A stretch of 64,000 bases of DNA from Kuschelorhynchus macadamiae (taxonomy: Eukaryota > Arthropoda > Insecta > Coleoptera > Curculionidae). Shown one piece after another: positions 11,982-24,149 of this stretch. The DNA lies in assembly GCA_030620095.1 (NCBI GenBank), contig JAUTXW010000878.1, positions 248,001 through 312,000 on the forward strand, in the 5' to 3' direction. Made by a program: the position numbers and the translations under genes. The notes below the pieces were generated by a model, which worked only from the letters and a program-made list of their open reading frames with translations, was not told where the DNA came from and made no database searches. Position 1 is the stretch's first letter. Each line of letters starts with the position of its first letter.

Positions 11982-12104
11982 TTAAACAACAACCACACAC
12001 TTCACAACTTTAGTCTATTGGCACGAAATAATAATATTGTTTATCTTTCAGGGAATTTTTTCCCGTCGCGCCGCGTTTCACTTCGCTCCGTTTGTCTACA
12101 ACGC

Positions 12105-12256
12105 AAGAAGTATAATGATGTTTATGTGAGTTAACATCTGCCGGGTCGGTGCAGGTACCTATGATTCATCTCTTATCTCTCTAAAATTGCGTTGTCAACA
12201 GCATAAGAAGTGTAACTACAGGGTGTTCTATTCGGATGTGACCAATCGAAGTATAA
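12105..12256. repeat. DIRS right inverted terminal repeat (5' end of the coding strand)
   Basis: Positions 12105-12247 are the inverted partner of 7305-7447. The tip ends GAAGTATAA at 12256, and this unique tip reappears inverted inside the internal complementary region. As the upstream repeat of the minus-strand element it should hold the promoter, but I see no clear core motif. Confidence 0.88.
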
Positions 12257-12339
12257 CTAAAATCATAATATTAAACAGGCATATTTTTTTCCTGATAATA
12301 TGGTGAACGTAACGAAGGAAAACTAAATAATACGGGTAG

Positions 12340-15265
12340 ATCTTGGCTAGTATATTACCAGAAAGTAAGGAGTTCGAGGACTAAACTTAATGATCTTCTT
12401 TTGAGTGTTTTGACTGTGATTATTCTTTGATAATATTAACTGAGACTTGGTTATCTGAAAAGATACGAGATGCTGAGTTGGGGTTGTCAAATTATATAGT
12501 TTACCGCAAGGACAGAACTGGGTTAACTAGTGCCAAAAAGAGAGGTGGTGGAGTACTGATATCTATCAAAAAGTTTAATTCTAAAGTTTTGCCCACCAGG
12601 AATGAAAATGTTGCACATTTATTTGTAGGTATTAACTCAAATGGTAAAAATTTATTAGTGGGCGGTGTGAATCTTCCCCCAGCGTTCCTACTTGATGTTT
12701 TTAAAAATCACTGTGCAGCAGTGGAAAATTTAATGGATAATTTTTCTGATCATGATTTTTACTTGTTTGGCCACTACAATATTCCACATGTACAGTGGAT
12801 TTATGATGAATATGGGCTTGGGATGCTTCATGAAAACAGGGAGACTGTGAAAACTTTAACGGACTGTTTTGCCTTTAATCACTTGTTCCAAGTTAACACT
12901 GTGTATAATGCTAATTTAGTTTTATTGGATTTAATCTTCGCTCATGATAGGGACTTAGTAGTCGAAACCGCAGTTGAATCTTTGTTACCATGCGACAAGC
13001 ATCATCCCGCTATTGTAACTAATATACACCTCTCTGTTATTTCTAAACAAATTGATTATGATACTTCGTACTATGATTATAAAAGTGCAGATTATTTGGC
13101 TTTAATCGACTACTATCTTTCAATTAACTGGAAACGTGTACTGGACGAATTTAATGATGTTAATCTAGCCATTAGTGTTTTTTATGAAAATCTTGTTTAC
13201 TGGAATAAGTCAGCATGTTCCTGTTGTTCGATTAAAAAACCCAAAATTTCCGTCTTGGTATACACATGAATTAAAATCCTTAATCATCATTGGCAAGAAA
13301 ATTGCACACAAAAAATGGAAAGAAACCAATAATTTTGAATATTATATACAATTCTCGGATCTCAGGCGACAGTCAAACATACTAAAAAGGGTTGTTATAG
13401 TAATTATTGTAGAAATGTTGAGAATAACCTAGAGGGAGATATTAGACTCTTTTGGAAATTTGTTAACGACAAACGCGGTAATTGTAATGTCATACCCTCT
13501 AGCATGTTTTTTAATGACCAAGTAGGTAATGATGGTCAATCAATTGTTAATCTTTTTGAAACCATTTTCAGAGTGTTTATAGGTCCACTAATAACAACAA
13601 TATATCTGTTCTCAAGGATAACTGTGTGTCAGATCTGAATGTACTATTGGCGACAGTATTTGACTGTATCAATCAATTAGATGTGAAAAAGGGACCTGGA
13701 CCCGATGGTATTCATCCCAATTTTCTTCGGAATTGTGTTTATTCCCTTTCAGTACCACCTTTGCACTATATTTAATCTCTCTGCAGGGCGGTGTTTTTCC
13801 CGAGACTTGGAAGCGTAGTTTTATAACTCCTATTTACAGAAATGGCAATAAGTCTGACATAAAAAATTATAGACCGATTTCAATTTTAAGCGTTATTCCG
13901 AAATTATTTGAAAAAATTATATGCGATCAAATAAAAAACAGGATTATACCTTTGCTTGCTTGGGAACAACATGGATTTGTTGAGGGAAGATCAACTGGTA
14001 CTAATCTATTGCTCTTTACACAATCACTGCTGGATGCCTTGGAGGATCGGTGTCAGGTGAATGCTGCGTACACCGATTTCTCCAAGGCATTTGATACTGT
14101 TGATCATGGAGTCCTTATTGAAAAACTGAAACGGTTTCGGATTTGGTGGTAACCTTTTAAATTGGCTTCAATCATATCTCGTTGGTAGAAAGCAGAATGT
14201 AAGGGTAAAAGGTTTTACATCTATGGATATTTCAGTAACTTCAGGCTTCCCCAAGGAAGTCATTTGGGACTATATTTGTTTAACATATTCATTAACGACC
14301 TAAGTAATGCTATTTTGAACTCCAGATTTCTTTTTTATGCCGATGATTTAAAGAAGGTGGTGAAAAATAACAATGATGCTTTAGAGTTACAACAGGATCT
14401 TGATCGAATTAGTGAGTGGTGTCTTCAGAATAAAATGTTATTAAATATTAGTAAATGCAAGCAAATAATTATCAATCGGACTTTATCACCTATAATATTT
14501 GATTATAGTATATATGGTGAAATTCTCGAAAGAGTCACCTCAATTCGTGATTTGGGTCTAATGTCAGATTGCAAGATGGATTTTAGATTGCATTATGATT
14601 ATATTGTAAATAGAGCACTTAAACTAGGATTTATCTGCAGGAGCACAAAAAATTTCAATCACTTGAAATGCTTTAATTTACGGTATAACTCGCTGGTTCG
14701 GTCAGTTCTGGAGTATCTCCCTCCTGTATGATCTCCCTTATATACTGTACATTGCTTAAGTATTGAAAGGGTTCAAAATAAATATTTACGATTTTTGGCT
14801 TATCAGTTAAACTTACCTCTGTTACAATACTCATCTATTGACATAAGAAATATCGTCGGACTTGAGAAATTACAGTCTAGGAGGGTAAAGGCTAATATTT
14901 ATTTTTTATACAAAATAATTAATGGACTCGTAGACTGTCCTGATTTGTTACGGTTAGTTGGTATAAGAGTGCCAGCAAGAGAAACTAGAAACCAAAGACT
15001 ATTTGATGTGAAATACCACCGATGTAACTATGGTAAGGCATCGCCGTTATCTAGAATTGTCGCCAATGGTAATAGCATTAATGTTGATTTTTTTGCGTCC
15101 CTTTTTTGTCAGTTTCAAAAACATAGTGAAAAGACAAGATATTTTGTGAAGTTTTTTTCTCTTCTTTATTATTATTATTTGATATAAATGTATTTCATTA
15201 TATCGTATATTCTTGTATCTAAAAATGGGATTTGCCCGTAAATAAATACAAAAATAAATAAATAA
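12340..15265 (+). pseudogene. Jockey/CR1-type LINE: endonuclease plus reverse transcriptase, frameshifted
   Basis: The frame starting near 12430 gives an APE-type endonuclease (LTETWLS; GGGVLISI). The GDxN box reads GHYNIP and the C-terminal SDH box reads CDKHHPAIV, so the first has lost its aspartate. Frameshifts then lead into a reverse transcriptase from about 13690: KGPGPDGIHP, FPETWKRSFITPIY, NYRPISILS, YTDFSKAFDTVDH, a FYADD catalytic box at about 14331-14350, and a C-terminal region to 15187. At least three frame changes (near 13270, 14150 and 14250) and a stop at 14729 break it. The 3' end has a short UTR and an (AAATA)n-like tail at 15239-15265, typical of LINE insertion. ORF1 is absent, so the copy is 5'-truncated. 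Confidence 0.88.
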
Positions 15266-15339
15266 CATATATTGTCTTGGGCGTTCGTATTAATTCGAAA
15301 TTGTACCTTTCCCCATTTTTAATATGCTAAATGCTACAG

Positions 15340-16400
15340 GCATTTCCTTTATTTTGTTTAGCTGGCCATGTCACAAATATTAATGTAATTTTTAACAGAC
15401 TTCAAAAAAAAAGGTTATCAATTTGACCCTATGCATTTTTTTTTAAGTTTGTACAATGATTACTCTGCAATGGTTTCAACAATTTGGATGAAATTTTCAG
15501 GGAATATTCGGGATATTGTAGGGGTGGTCCCCCAGCTAGCGTATTGTAAAAAAGTATGACGCTATGTTAAATATTTATTCGTAGTAATAAAAGCGTTCAC
15601 CATTTTATCAGGAATTTACATAGATATATATGGTTACCTAAAATTTGAAAATAATATTATATTCCATCTGGAAAATTTTAGTCACCAAACGAATAGAGAT
15701 AGTAAAACAAAATACTCATTACATAAATATATTTTTGTGATTAGGTAATTAAGAATAAGTTTGACTTTGACTTCACAGGGTATGGGATTCACTTCTGGGG
15801 AGTTTCTTTACAATATCTACTTGAGAAAGCGTTCTCCAAACAGAATTTTTCCGACGAGAACCGACTTCAAAAAAAAAACACTAAAAAGTAAAAAATATTT
15901 TATTCCACATTGAAAACTTTACTTTATGAAGTCATCTTCAAACTAATTCTTAATAACTTAATCATAAACAAACATTTATATAATGAGTACCTACATATAT
16001 GGGAATAAAATATTGTTTACTTTTTAATGCTTTTTTTTAGTCATTTTTATTTTTTTATAATTTTTTTAATTCATCCTTGTTAGTTTTCTTTATACAAAGT
16101 TTCAAGTTACAAGGCCTAAACTTAGGTTAAAATTTTGGACTCCCTGAGTCCATTGCATATGACATTTTGCCAGAATCACCATATTAACATGCATACTTTT
16201 TTCTGGCAATATGGTGAACGCGATATATCTTGTCATTCGTGTATACATGTAAAACATGTTAAATCTGGTATCATTCCGATGTATTTAATATGCTTGCTAT
16301 GGGACCACTCCAGTAACATCCTGAATATTCCCTATTTCATCCAAACTGGCCATACAAGACATTCACATACCAATGCCCTTCCCATTCGTTTAACGTCTTA
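15340..16400. repeat. Dispersed repeat modules within element C, partly in inverted pair
   Basis: A module at about 15340-15620 (ending in AAAAGCGTTCACCATTTTATCAGG) recurs in inverse orientation at about 62461-62767. Modules at 15640-15900 and 15890-16010 recur at 63240-62830. A diverged inverted copy of the first module lies nearby at about 16190-16360 (ATATGGTGAACGCG and GGGACCACTCC), so the block could fold back on itself. No coding potential is evident. Confidence 0.6.
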
Positions 16401-16777
16401 ATTGAGCTCAATATTTTTACTTATATAAGCAAATTTAATTCAATATCTAAATCAGCTTTGTCAATAAGATAGAATTCTTAGACAATAAAGCATTTAAGTT
16501 ACATTAAAATTTCAATTATATTTGTGCCATAAATAAATTCTTATGCATCTCTCATAGAAAACCTTGTAGAGTGTAGAGGAAAATTTAAATTATTTTAATT
16601 ATCATAACACTTCCTTTTTGTTTGTATATTTTTTCTGTTTTTGTAAGAAACAACGTTTGCTTTTATTGAAATAAATAAAAATATACGAACAGAAAATAGC
16701 CATTGACATTTTTAGACTTAACAAATTACAAAATCAAAGTACAACCTATCAAAATACAAAACAAGTAAAAAATATAT

Positions 16778-17024
<247 letters not shown>

Positions 17025-17084
17025 AACATGAAAGTTTATTTTACATAAGAGGGAAGGTGACTAAAATTGTTAAGAATTTTAAAT

Positions 17085-17390
17085 AAATTACACAAGTCCA
17101 GATGGCACGGCACAAGACTCTATTAGAACATATACATTGCTGAAATGTCAAAGACATCTTAAATAAAGCCTAATAGTTTTATTGCCCTATTTGTTATATT
17201 ATCTATGTGTTTGGCAAAAGTAAATTTGGAATTCAATAGCACTCACAAGTCTTCAACAGTATCAACTCTTTTCAAGATGCTTTCGTTCAGTGTATAAATA
17301 ATGTATTTTTTAAACAAGGGAAAGTTAATTTCTAGAAATAGGGATATCTCCATTAACATTAACACAGGGGTAGGAATGATTTGGTTATGA
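17085..17390 (-). pseudogene. Fragment of LINE reverse transcriptase C-terminal region
   Basis: Minus-strand translation from about 17300 reads YTLNESILKRVDTVEDL, a stop, VLLNSKFTFAKHIDNIT, NRAIKLLGFI, then further stops. This is the segment just after the YADD box of Jockey/CR1-type reverse transcriptases (compare EILERVTSIRDLGL in the LINE at 14519). Stops interrupt it, nothing upstream or downstream is preserved, and its strand is opposite to the LINE at 12340-15265, so it is a separate old insertion. Confidence 0.7.
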
Positions 17391-17399
17391 CACTTCACC

Positions 17400-18870
17400 A
17401 AATTTCTTTATTTCATAAGGGTACTCTAGTCGGATGTATAAAATTATATATTTACCATTAAACCAAAAAAATCTTATTGAAAGAGAATTCTGCTCTCCAG
17501 ATGATTATTTTAACTTTTACATATAGATTACGCCCTGCTTATGTGTAGAGTCTAGTATGAATGAACTGTTCATTTAAATCATTGAAGAAATAGAGAACAT
17601 CAAAATACCTTAGGGTTTTCCAAGGGATTTTCCAACATCGAAGACACAAGTGTTTAAAATTTTGTAAACATTAACAATTTTTTTTGAAAATACAGACCCC
17701 AATAAATTTTGTTCCAGGCCAAGACTAGGGTAAGCACAGCTTTGTATGAGAGTAATAGTTATCTTTTTAAAAATGATATGTATATGGATCTCTTGATGTG
17801 AAATAAATCTTCAAAGCACTTTATATTGCTACCTATTTAACAAAATTTTCTAAAAGTTATCTTTGTAAGAAGAAAATATTTTGAAAAGGAAAAATGCCTC
17901 ATTATTATTAAAATATCTAATTATTTTGACATATGAATTACCTCAGCAGTTCTATATTTATTCTCAGATGGACCATGGAACCATTCCTCACGGCTTTGTC
18001 TGTCTACTTATAATTTTATATGCAAAGCTGATTTTTATTTTTTATTGTTATTTAAGATCCATACCCCGATTTGCCAAGATGGAGCCCATGGTGGATGATA
18101 CATCCATGAATTTTGAATTTGAATGGTTTTCCTAAAAATGCAAACACAACTATATTTCATAATCATGTTATCAACCAAATACAAATGTTTTTGTCGAGGT
18201 TTTTCTTTTAACTAACATTTAGTGTGTACTATACATTAAAAAACCGATATATTGTAGAAAATCCGAAGAGGAACATTTAAGAAAATAGATGTATACACAA
18301 AAAAAGAATCTCGTTCTTTAAATGGCATTTAAATGGGCAAAAAACAGATAATTCAGGACGTATCGGGAACACAGTAAATTTGCATATTATTTCTGAACGT
18401 TTCACAACCCAACCAACTAACAATTTACAGGCGTTTTTCATCATGTTAGTAAAACTTATTTTATTGTATCCTAACACTGATACGGTCGCAGTAGATATAA
18501 TACGTAGCTATTTGCTATTTTTATAAACTAGGTAACTCTGTGAGAACGATTTAAAACTTATTCAGGAATATTAATAACATGTTATCAAACATAAATAAAA
18601 AAACAGTATTACAAATATTGTCGGAAATATGTACTTCATTTGAACAATAATGCACTTTGGCAACAGTGACAGAAGTTTCTCACGTCATTGGCGTGCATGT
18701 TTATGTATTTCGACGTTTAAAGCCATCGACGAATTCCATGCATTCCAATGTGTCAGGATTTCGACTGTTAGCGCCAGTGACGGTTATGTGTAATGTAGGT
18801 TCGGGCAAATGTCTTTTAGGGGTACTAACTGTTTGGGCCAGTGAAGTTTAGGTCCAAATACATCGAACCC
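17400..18870. repeat. Right-hand part of element C, shared with 61234-62343
   Basis: The sequence from about 17881 to 18870 matches the reverse complement of 61234-62343 with moderate divergence. It includes the patterned terminus with two CACTGGC(C/G)C blocks. The short open frames in it (17881-18135; 18657-18851) are conserved at DNA level. The second lacks an ATG at its start, so I do not call either a gene. Confidence 0.65.
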
Positions 18871-19199
18871 TTGTATTGTAGGTACCTACTTAAATCGTTT
18901 TAAATAAAAACTATGTATTTTCTTGTCCTATATTTTGAATTTTTCTGCATAGAAAACTGTTCTAGGAAAACAGTATATATTTTGTTGTTAATTAAAGGGG
19001 CATTCAGGTAAAATTAGCCCAGGGTCCCCACGAGTCCGGCCCTGGATTGAGGCAAGGGAGATTAAAAGGTAGCCACAACGAACTCCAGTTCCGTCTCTCA
19101 ATTATTTAATAACTAATAATGAAACGCAATTGTGGAATTTAAATTTCGACAATTTATATACACATTTTCTATATCAATACTGGTTATATATCATGTGCC

Positions 19200-19432
19200 T
19201 ACCTTCCCTACGTTGGTTATGTTGATCACTCAAGCCTTTGGTCGAAGTTTCAATTATTTCAGTTACAGGATTATTGTCGTCAATTTCTTTTTTATTCGTA
19301 TTTAAAAATAGTTTATCTATTTTCATACAATGTTTTCCTTCATCCAATAATCGCTTTTTTTCCTATCCCGCTCTTTTTTGGCTCCGTCCTTTGCTCTCTT
19401 ACTTTTGTTTTTTTTCTGTAGGCTTATCCATG
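19200..19432 (-). pseudogene. N-terminal remnant of the hAT element A transposase
   Basis: An ATG at 19432 on the minus strand opens MDKPTEKKQK, then a stop caused by a length change in a poly-A run. The other frames continue RAKDGAKKERDRKK and RLLDEGKHCMKIDKLF. A short basic, KER-rich leader of this kind is usual at the start of TTF-zinc-finger hAT transposases. It lies about 400 bases inside the right tip of element A and on the same strand as the C-terminal pieces at 605-3260, so insertion B split one gene in two. Confidence 0.5.
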
Positions 19433-19934
19433 TTTAAAAATTTAAAAAAACAAAACTACAACACTCATCAACAGCACGCTTACTTAATTTTATGAAATTT
19501 CATAAAATACTCTGTAAAGTCTATAGCATTTACTAGCCAGAAAATGCTGCAAACGCAACCGATATTAAATTCTAATCGCCAGCCAAAAGTAAATTCGGGG
19601 AAGTCCCTTAGTTCCGAAAGCCGCGAATACTAACGGTCGCGTATCCACTGGAAGCAAGCCAATGAGTTACGACAAATGGATTTTTGTAGTTTAATTCTTT
19701 TGTTTTAAATAATTTTCGTCCTGTTTTTGTCAAATATATAAATATTAATTTGAAAATCTACGGGCCTGCCTGAATTGTGCCGGCCCACCGTGCATTTGCC
19801 CGGTGCCCGGTCGTCCCATCCAACCCTGTAGTTAAACAATTCAGCAATTCCTCGCATTTTGTCTTGGTACGTTAATCTGATCAGGGATGTATTCAGGCTG
19901 GTTGTCTTGTTACACGTAACCAATCTTTAGATAT

Positions 19935-20735
19935 GTTTGGAAGCAAATCTAGAAAAACGTGATATTAAGGCCTTGGCCTATTATGTTTCACTGTATATAG
20001 CTTTTTTTTTAATAGAAGCTAACTCTGAAGCTAGACAAATAACTTCCGGAATCTTCGGCCCTGTCGGCAAGTAATCTAGAAAGAACGCAATATTATGAAC
20101 TTGGGTATATTTGTTTCGCTGGATATTTACCTTTATATAAAACTGACTCAAAAAGCTAGACAAATATCTTCTGCAATCCTTGTCTATGTCGGGAAGCAAA
20201 TTTAAAAAAACCTAATTTTATGGCCTTGAATATATTTGTTTCACCGGATATTTACCTTTAAATAATGTAAATCTAGAATCCGATATAGAACCCTACTTCA
20301 ATAATGCTATCTAAAAATAGCATATTTAAAATAAATATAAAACTGTTGTATCAATTTTTTTCGATCCAGCGTGTTCTATTTTATTTTTAAATATTCATAA
20401 ATTCTATGACTGAAAATTATTTCCAAATCACCCATACATAATTTTTTATTAATTTCTCTGGATAGCCCTAATCATATTATGTTGATCCATACTTCCCGTT
20501 TCAAATCATTTAAGTAAAAATGTCCATACTTCTCGTTTCAAATCATTCAAGTAAAAATGTTCAACCTCGTTTTTTTTTTAATTTATTGGTACGGAAATAA
20601 TTTTTTTTTGTTTAACTTGCAGACGGTTTAGCAGTGTAACAAATAAAAAATAGCCCCCTGCCTAATTTTCTTTATCACACTTTTTAAAAGGTATATTTCA
20701 AATACTACCATATTTAGGGGAAAAATCTTAAGGGC
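19935..20735. repeat. Left arm of a large inverted repeat with internal ~125-base tandem units
   Basis: The reverse complement of this segment matches about 31660-32880, with indels. The outer part (about 19935-20270) holds three degenerate tandem units built around GAAGCTAGACAAAT(A)ACTTCCGGAATC-, CTAGAAAGAACGCAATATTATG- and ATTTACCTTTA-like motifs. In the right-hand copy the same sequence runs into a Polinton-type DNA polymerase gene, so these arms may be Polinton terminal repeats. That is inference. Confidence 0.65.
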
Positions 20736-20920
20736 CATTTTTGTACAAGATATTCTGACTTTTTTTTTTATTTACAAAAAATTGGTCTACCTACAATATT
20801 TTGGCAAATATTGACAAAAAAATTATTTTTGTAATTTTTGCATTTTTTTGTTTAACTTGCAGACGGTCTAGCAGTGTAACAATTAAAAAAATAGCCCCCG
20901 CCTAATTTTCAAACAGTTTA
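20600..20920. repeat. Two copies of a short repeat (GTTTAACTTGCAGACGGTTTAGC)
   Basis: The sequence TTTAACTTGCAGACGG(T/C)(T/C)TAGCAGTGTAACAA, followed by AATAGCCCCC and GCCTAATTTTC, occurs at about 20608-20670 and again at 20849-20912, separated by about 240 bases. There is no coding potential. Confidence 0.65.
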
Positions 20921-22144
20921 AAAAGTATATGCAGAATCGTGTATCGATAATTTTAGTTCAATGCAACGTATGCACTTAAGCAAATTATCTTCCGTTCACA
21001 TGTGCACTCAAGACAATCGAGCCTTTCGAACTATACCTGAATATTTTCTCTATACACCTATAACTTTAAACCATTTTGAGAGACATAGTTACATGACCTT
21101 GAGCGTGCTAACTTTTCAAGAGCTATTCGTATAATCTACCTATCTCTGTTCCTTACACATATGTCCTTCTGTATTACAGGTAATGTTTATAACCATCTCG
21201 AAATTCTTCCACAGATCTGTTACCTACTACCGGACGACTTATGCACGTGTTCCCCTTTTGAAACAATCACCTGTGCTTAATTTGTCGGATTTTTAAAACA
21301 GACCGCTGACGAAATTCAGTTTTCTCTGTTCTTTAACAATAAAATAAGGTCATTTTCATCTCTGATTAGCACCCAACGTATATTAAAAGATGATTATGAA
21401 AAACATATCCGTTTTCTACCTGAGAGTCCGTCACACATTTTGTTATTATTTTTCACCTCAGGGTTGACGACTGTGGAATATTTAATTTGTAATAAGATTA
21501 TGAGATCCTCGCACGTCGGGTGGAAAATACATACATTTGGTTTAAGTTAAAGATTCATAAAGTGGTAACTCGGTAGTTAGTGTTCCTCTTGTCTGAATCT
21601 GTATTTAGGCTGCAGGTCACCGGCAAGTGCATATGGCAAGTATGTGCTCAACTTTGTTGGTATAACACGGGACCCCAACCCCTGCTTTTCGTATTTTCGG
21701 ATATTTCTCGTTAACTTAGTGATGCAGGTATTAGTAATTATTAAGCATCCCTTTAGATGCAGCACCCAGTATTGGAGAAGAGTATAGGTCATTTTTGAAT
21801 TGAATGAAAGGATAATATTAGCTGCAGAATGTAAAAATCTTTGGGAATATATATTTAGTTTCCTATTTTGTTGGAGGTTTATTAGGAAAATAATGTTGAC
21901 CTTTTAATTTAAATATTGCGTAATGTCATGGTAAAAATTATTTTCGTATCAAATAAAATGTTTTTTAATAATTCCTCCAGAATTCCACAGACATAATAAA
22001 ACGATATCAGATATGTATTATTTATTTGTTTATTTACATAGAAATATCTATTTTGAGAGAAGCACATAGCCTTAGTCATATATTAAGTACCTATGCAGAG
22101 CTTCCATGTAGAACATTTTAATTTCTCACCAAATAAAAGTTGGG
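20921..22144. other. Noncoding stretch, nothing recognised
   Basis: I see no gene, RNA or known repeat here. It ends at the target-site duplication CCTTATGA (22145-22152) of the hAT element to the right. Confidence 0.4.
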
Positions 22145-23003
22145 CCTTATGACAGCGGCGGCTCGTGGATTTAAGAACGAATGAAGCGTAGCGTAGCTAG
22201 GTGCATAGTGCCGTAGGTAAAAATAGCGCCGTAGAAATGGCTATGTTTTTAACCTTTTTATGAGGTTAATTATCCATAACTTTGGAGCGTTTTTTAATAC
22301 TTAGGGGAAATAATATGAATTTATAAGATTTTAAATATATTAAAAAACAGTTATGTAGCTATATCTTAGAGTTAATTTCGATTCGATTGATCGATGCAAA
22401 ACTGCTTCCACCTACCGAGCGCAATAATTTACGTTAATTTTATAACAAGCGAACAAGCCCCTGCAGCCTGCAGCAGCAGTTTTATGCCGCTCTCTTCTCT
22501 ATTTTAAACTTGTGTCGTTCCGAGTCCAATTGAACGAATCCAGTGGCGGGCCCGGTTGGAACGAATCCAGTATCAATATCGGACCGGGTCCATACGCGTC
22601 ACGAATAAGCTGCCACTGACTGAATGTTAACGTTAACATCGGTTTCGCAGCACCGCTATTGCGATTGGACTGGATCCGCGTAGATCTACATTCTTAACAT
22701 GATGGAGAATTGTTACCCTAATCGTACGTTTTAACACAGTTAAAAGAATATATTCTTTTACCTGTGGTTTTAGGGTTTACCACCTAGCAGATATGACAAT
22801 TTTATGTCAACAATCACAGTTATGACCGTACAATTAATAATCGTCAGCAGTTTAAAGTAAATAATAAAATATAATAATAATAGTTTTATTTTTAAAATTT
22901 AGTAAAAGCTTCTCCACACTAAAATATAAAATATTGGTACAAATTGAATTGCATTCAACATCGATATAGATCCTGCAGTGTTACCAATGGACGCCGACGA
23001 AGT

Positions 23004-23065
23004 TTTGGAGCAGTAATAGATATTTCACTCTGTGTTTTTGGAGCAGTAATAGATATTTCACTCTC
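23004..23065. repeat. Tandem duplication, unit 34 bases
   Basis: TTTGGAGCAGTAATAGATATTTCACTCT occurs at 23004-23031 and again at 23038-23065 without change. It lies in the noncoding part of hAT element D. Confidence 0.8.
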
Positions 23066-23873
23066 AAAGAAATTGGAAACGCTGTATAATCGTCATTAAC
23101 CATCTTTATTAGTATGTTTTGATTAGAAAGGATAAGTTAGTTAAATAATATGTTTAATACATTTTGAATAGAGCATTCGTTTATACTATAAATATAAAAA
23201 TGCACCAGTGTTTCCTTAGTTTAAATTAGGAGTTTGTCTCGAATCTCTTTATTTAGAGTTATAACTATTTTATAAGTGGATAATATAATATTTAAAACTG
23301 ATTTCACGTACATGTATATATATGGCTTACTTACATTACACAAATTCTGCAACTCTGCAAATAGGCATAGTAAATACATAATATCCGAAAAATTCATTTA
23401 TATTTATTAATAAACCTTAAATATTTTAATTTGTGCTTCTTATAATCAATCATCTTCTATTACCGAAGTTTGTTCGCATTAATTACATTTTGCTAGGCCC
23501 ATAATTCCTATCCAACAATGAATATAAGACATGAAACAGTCAACAAGTCAGCAACCAATTCAACACACGTAACGTAGACATCGGAACTAAGTGGACCCGT
23601 GAAAGAATCCATTGGAACGGGTCCACGAGCGGACTGGATCCGAATGGACCGAAACCATCACCGGACTCGGACCGCCCATGTCTACTCTACTTGGCTTACG
23701 GATATTCACCATTGCGTTGCCATAGCAACCGCCGTAAACAAATCTTAGCGCGAAAGTCGTCTGATGCGGAATTTGTTACTGCTGTTACTGTGATTCTTCA
23801 ACGGGTCGCTCTTATGAAAAGGTGTTCAGCGCGCTACGTTTTTGTCATTATTATTTTTTGAGTATATAACGCA

Positions 23874-24137
23874 AATTACGTGTAATTTTCAGGAAAGACC
23901 GTTTTTTAAAAAACATTTATTATTACTAACAATGTTTAATGTCAATGAGTTTAATGGATCCGATTCCAAAATTACAATAACCTTGAAAATACTAAAAGTA
24001 ATGTTCGCTCTACGACGTACAAAATTATACTGGCCCTTAATTACGCATGGCGGTATTTATATGAAAGTCTTATTTTAACAGAATGCGTCATTAAGGTATA
24101 AAAAGCATGGTAGTTTCTAAATAATAGATATATAGTT
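23874..24137 (-). repeat. Gypsy 3' LTR
   Basis: This 264-base copy matches 31228-31477 with small indels and scattered substitutions. On the coding strand it starts AACTATATATC and ends ACACGTAATT. The other LTR starts AATTATATATC, so the ends were probably AATT...AATT. The LTR divergence fits an old insertion. Confidence 0.9.
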
Positions 24138-24149
24138 CCTCCCTCCTTA
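24138..24149 (-). promoter_or_regulatory. Gypsy polypurine tract
   Basis: On the coding strand the purine run AAGGAGGGAGG lies immediately before the 3' LTR, the normal place for the plus-strand primer. Confidence 0.75.

Larger units (their letters stand above)
7253..12256 (-). mobile_element. DIRS-type tyrosine recombinase retrotransposon, apparently complete
   Basis: The element is about 5.0 kb and encoded on the minus strand: gag (11383-10679), RT/RNase H (10766-8751), tyrosine recombinase (8841-7843), each overlapping the next by about 90 bases. Inverted terminal repeats of 143 bases lie at 7305-7447 and 12105-12247. An internal complementary region (7495-7605) is complementary to the joined right and left tips, as expected for DIRS elements that replicate through a circle. 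There is no target-site duplication, which fits integration by a tyrosine recombinase. The two tips share only the dinucleotide AA. DIRS elements of this kind are known from arthropods, for example TcDirs1 of Tribolium. Confidence 0.92.

Noticed and set aside
18657..18851. 64-residue frame, nearly the same as one at 61253-61447
   Set aside because: It starts at TTG with no upstream ATG and lies in the terminal region of element C. The similarity follows from the repeat itself.
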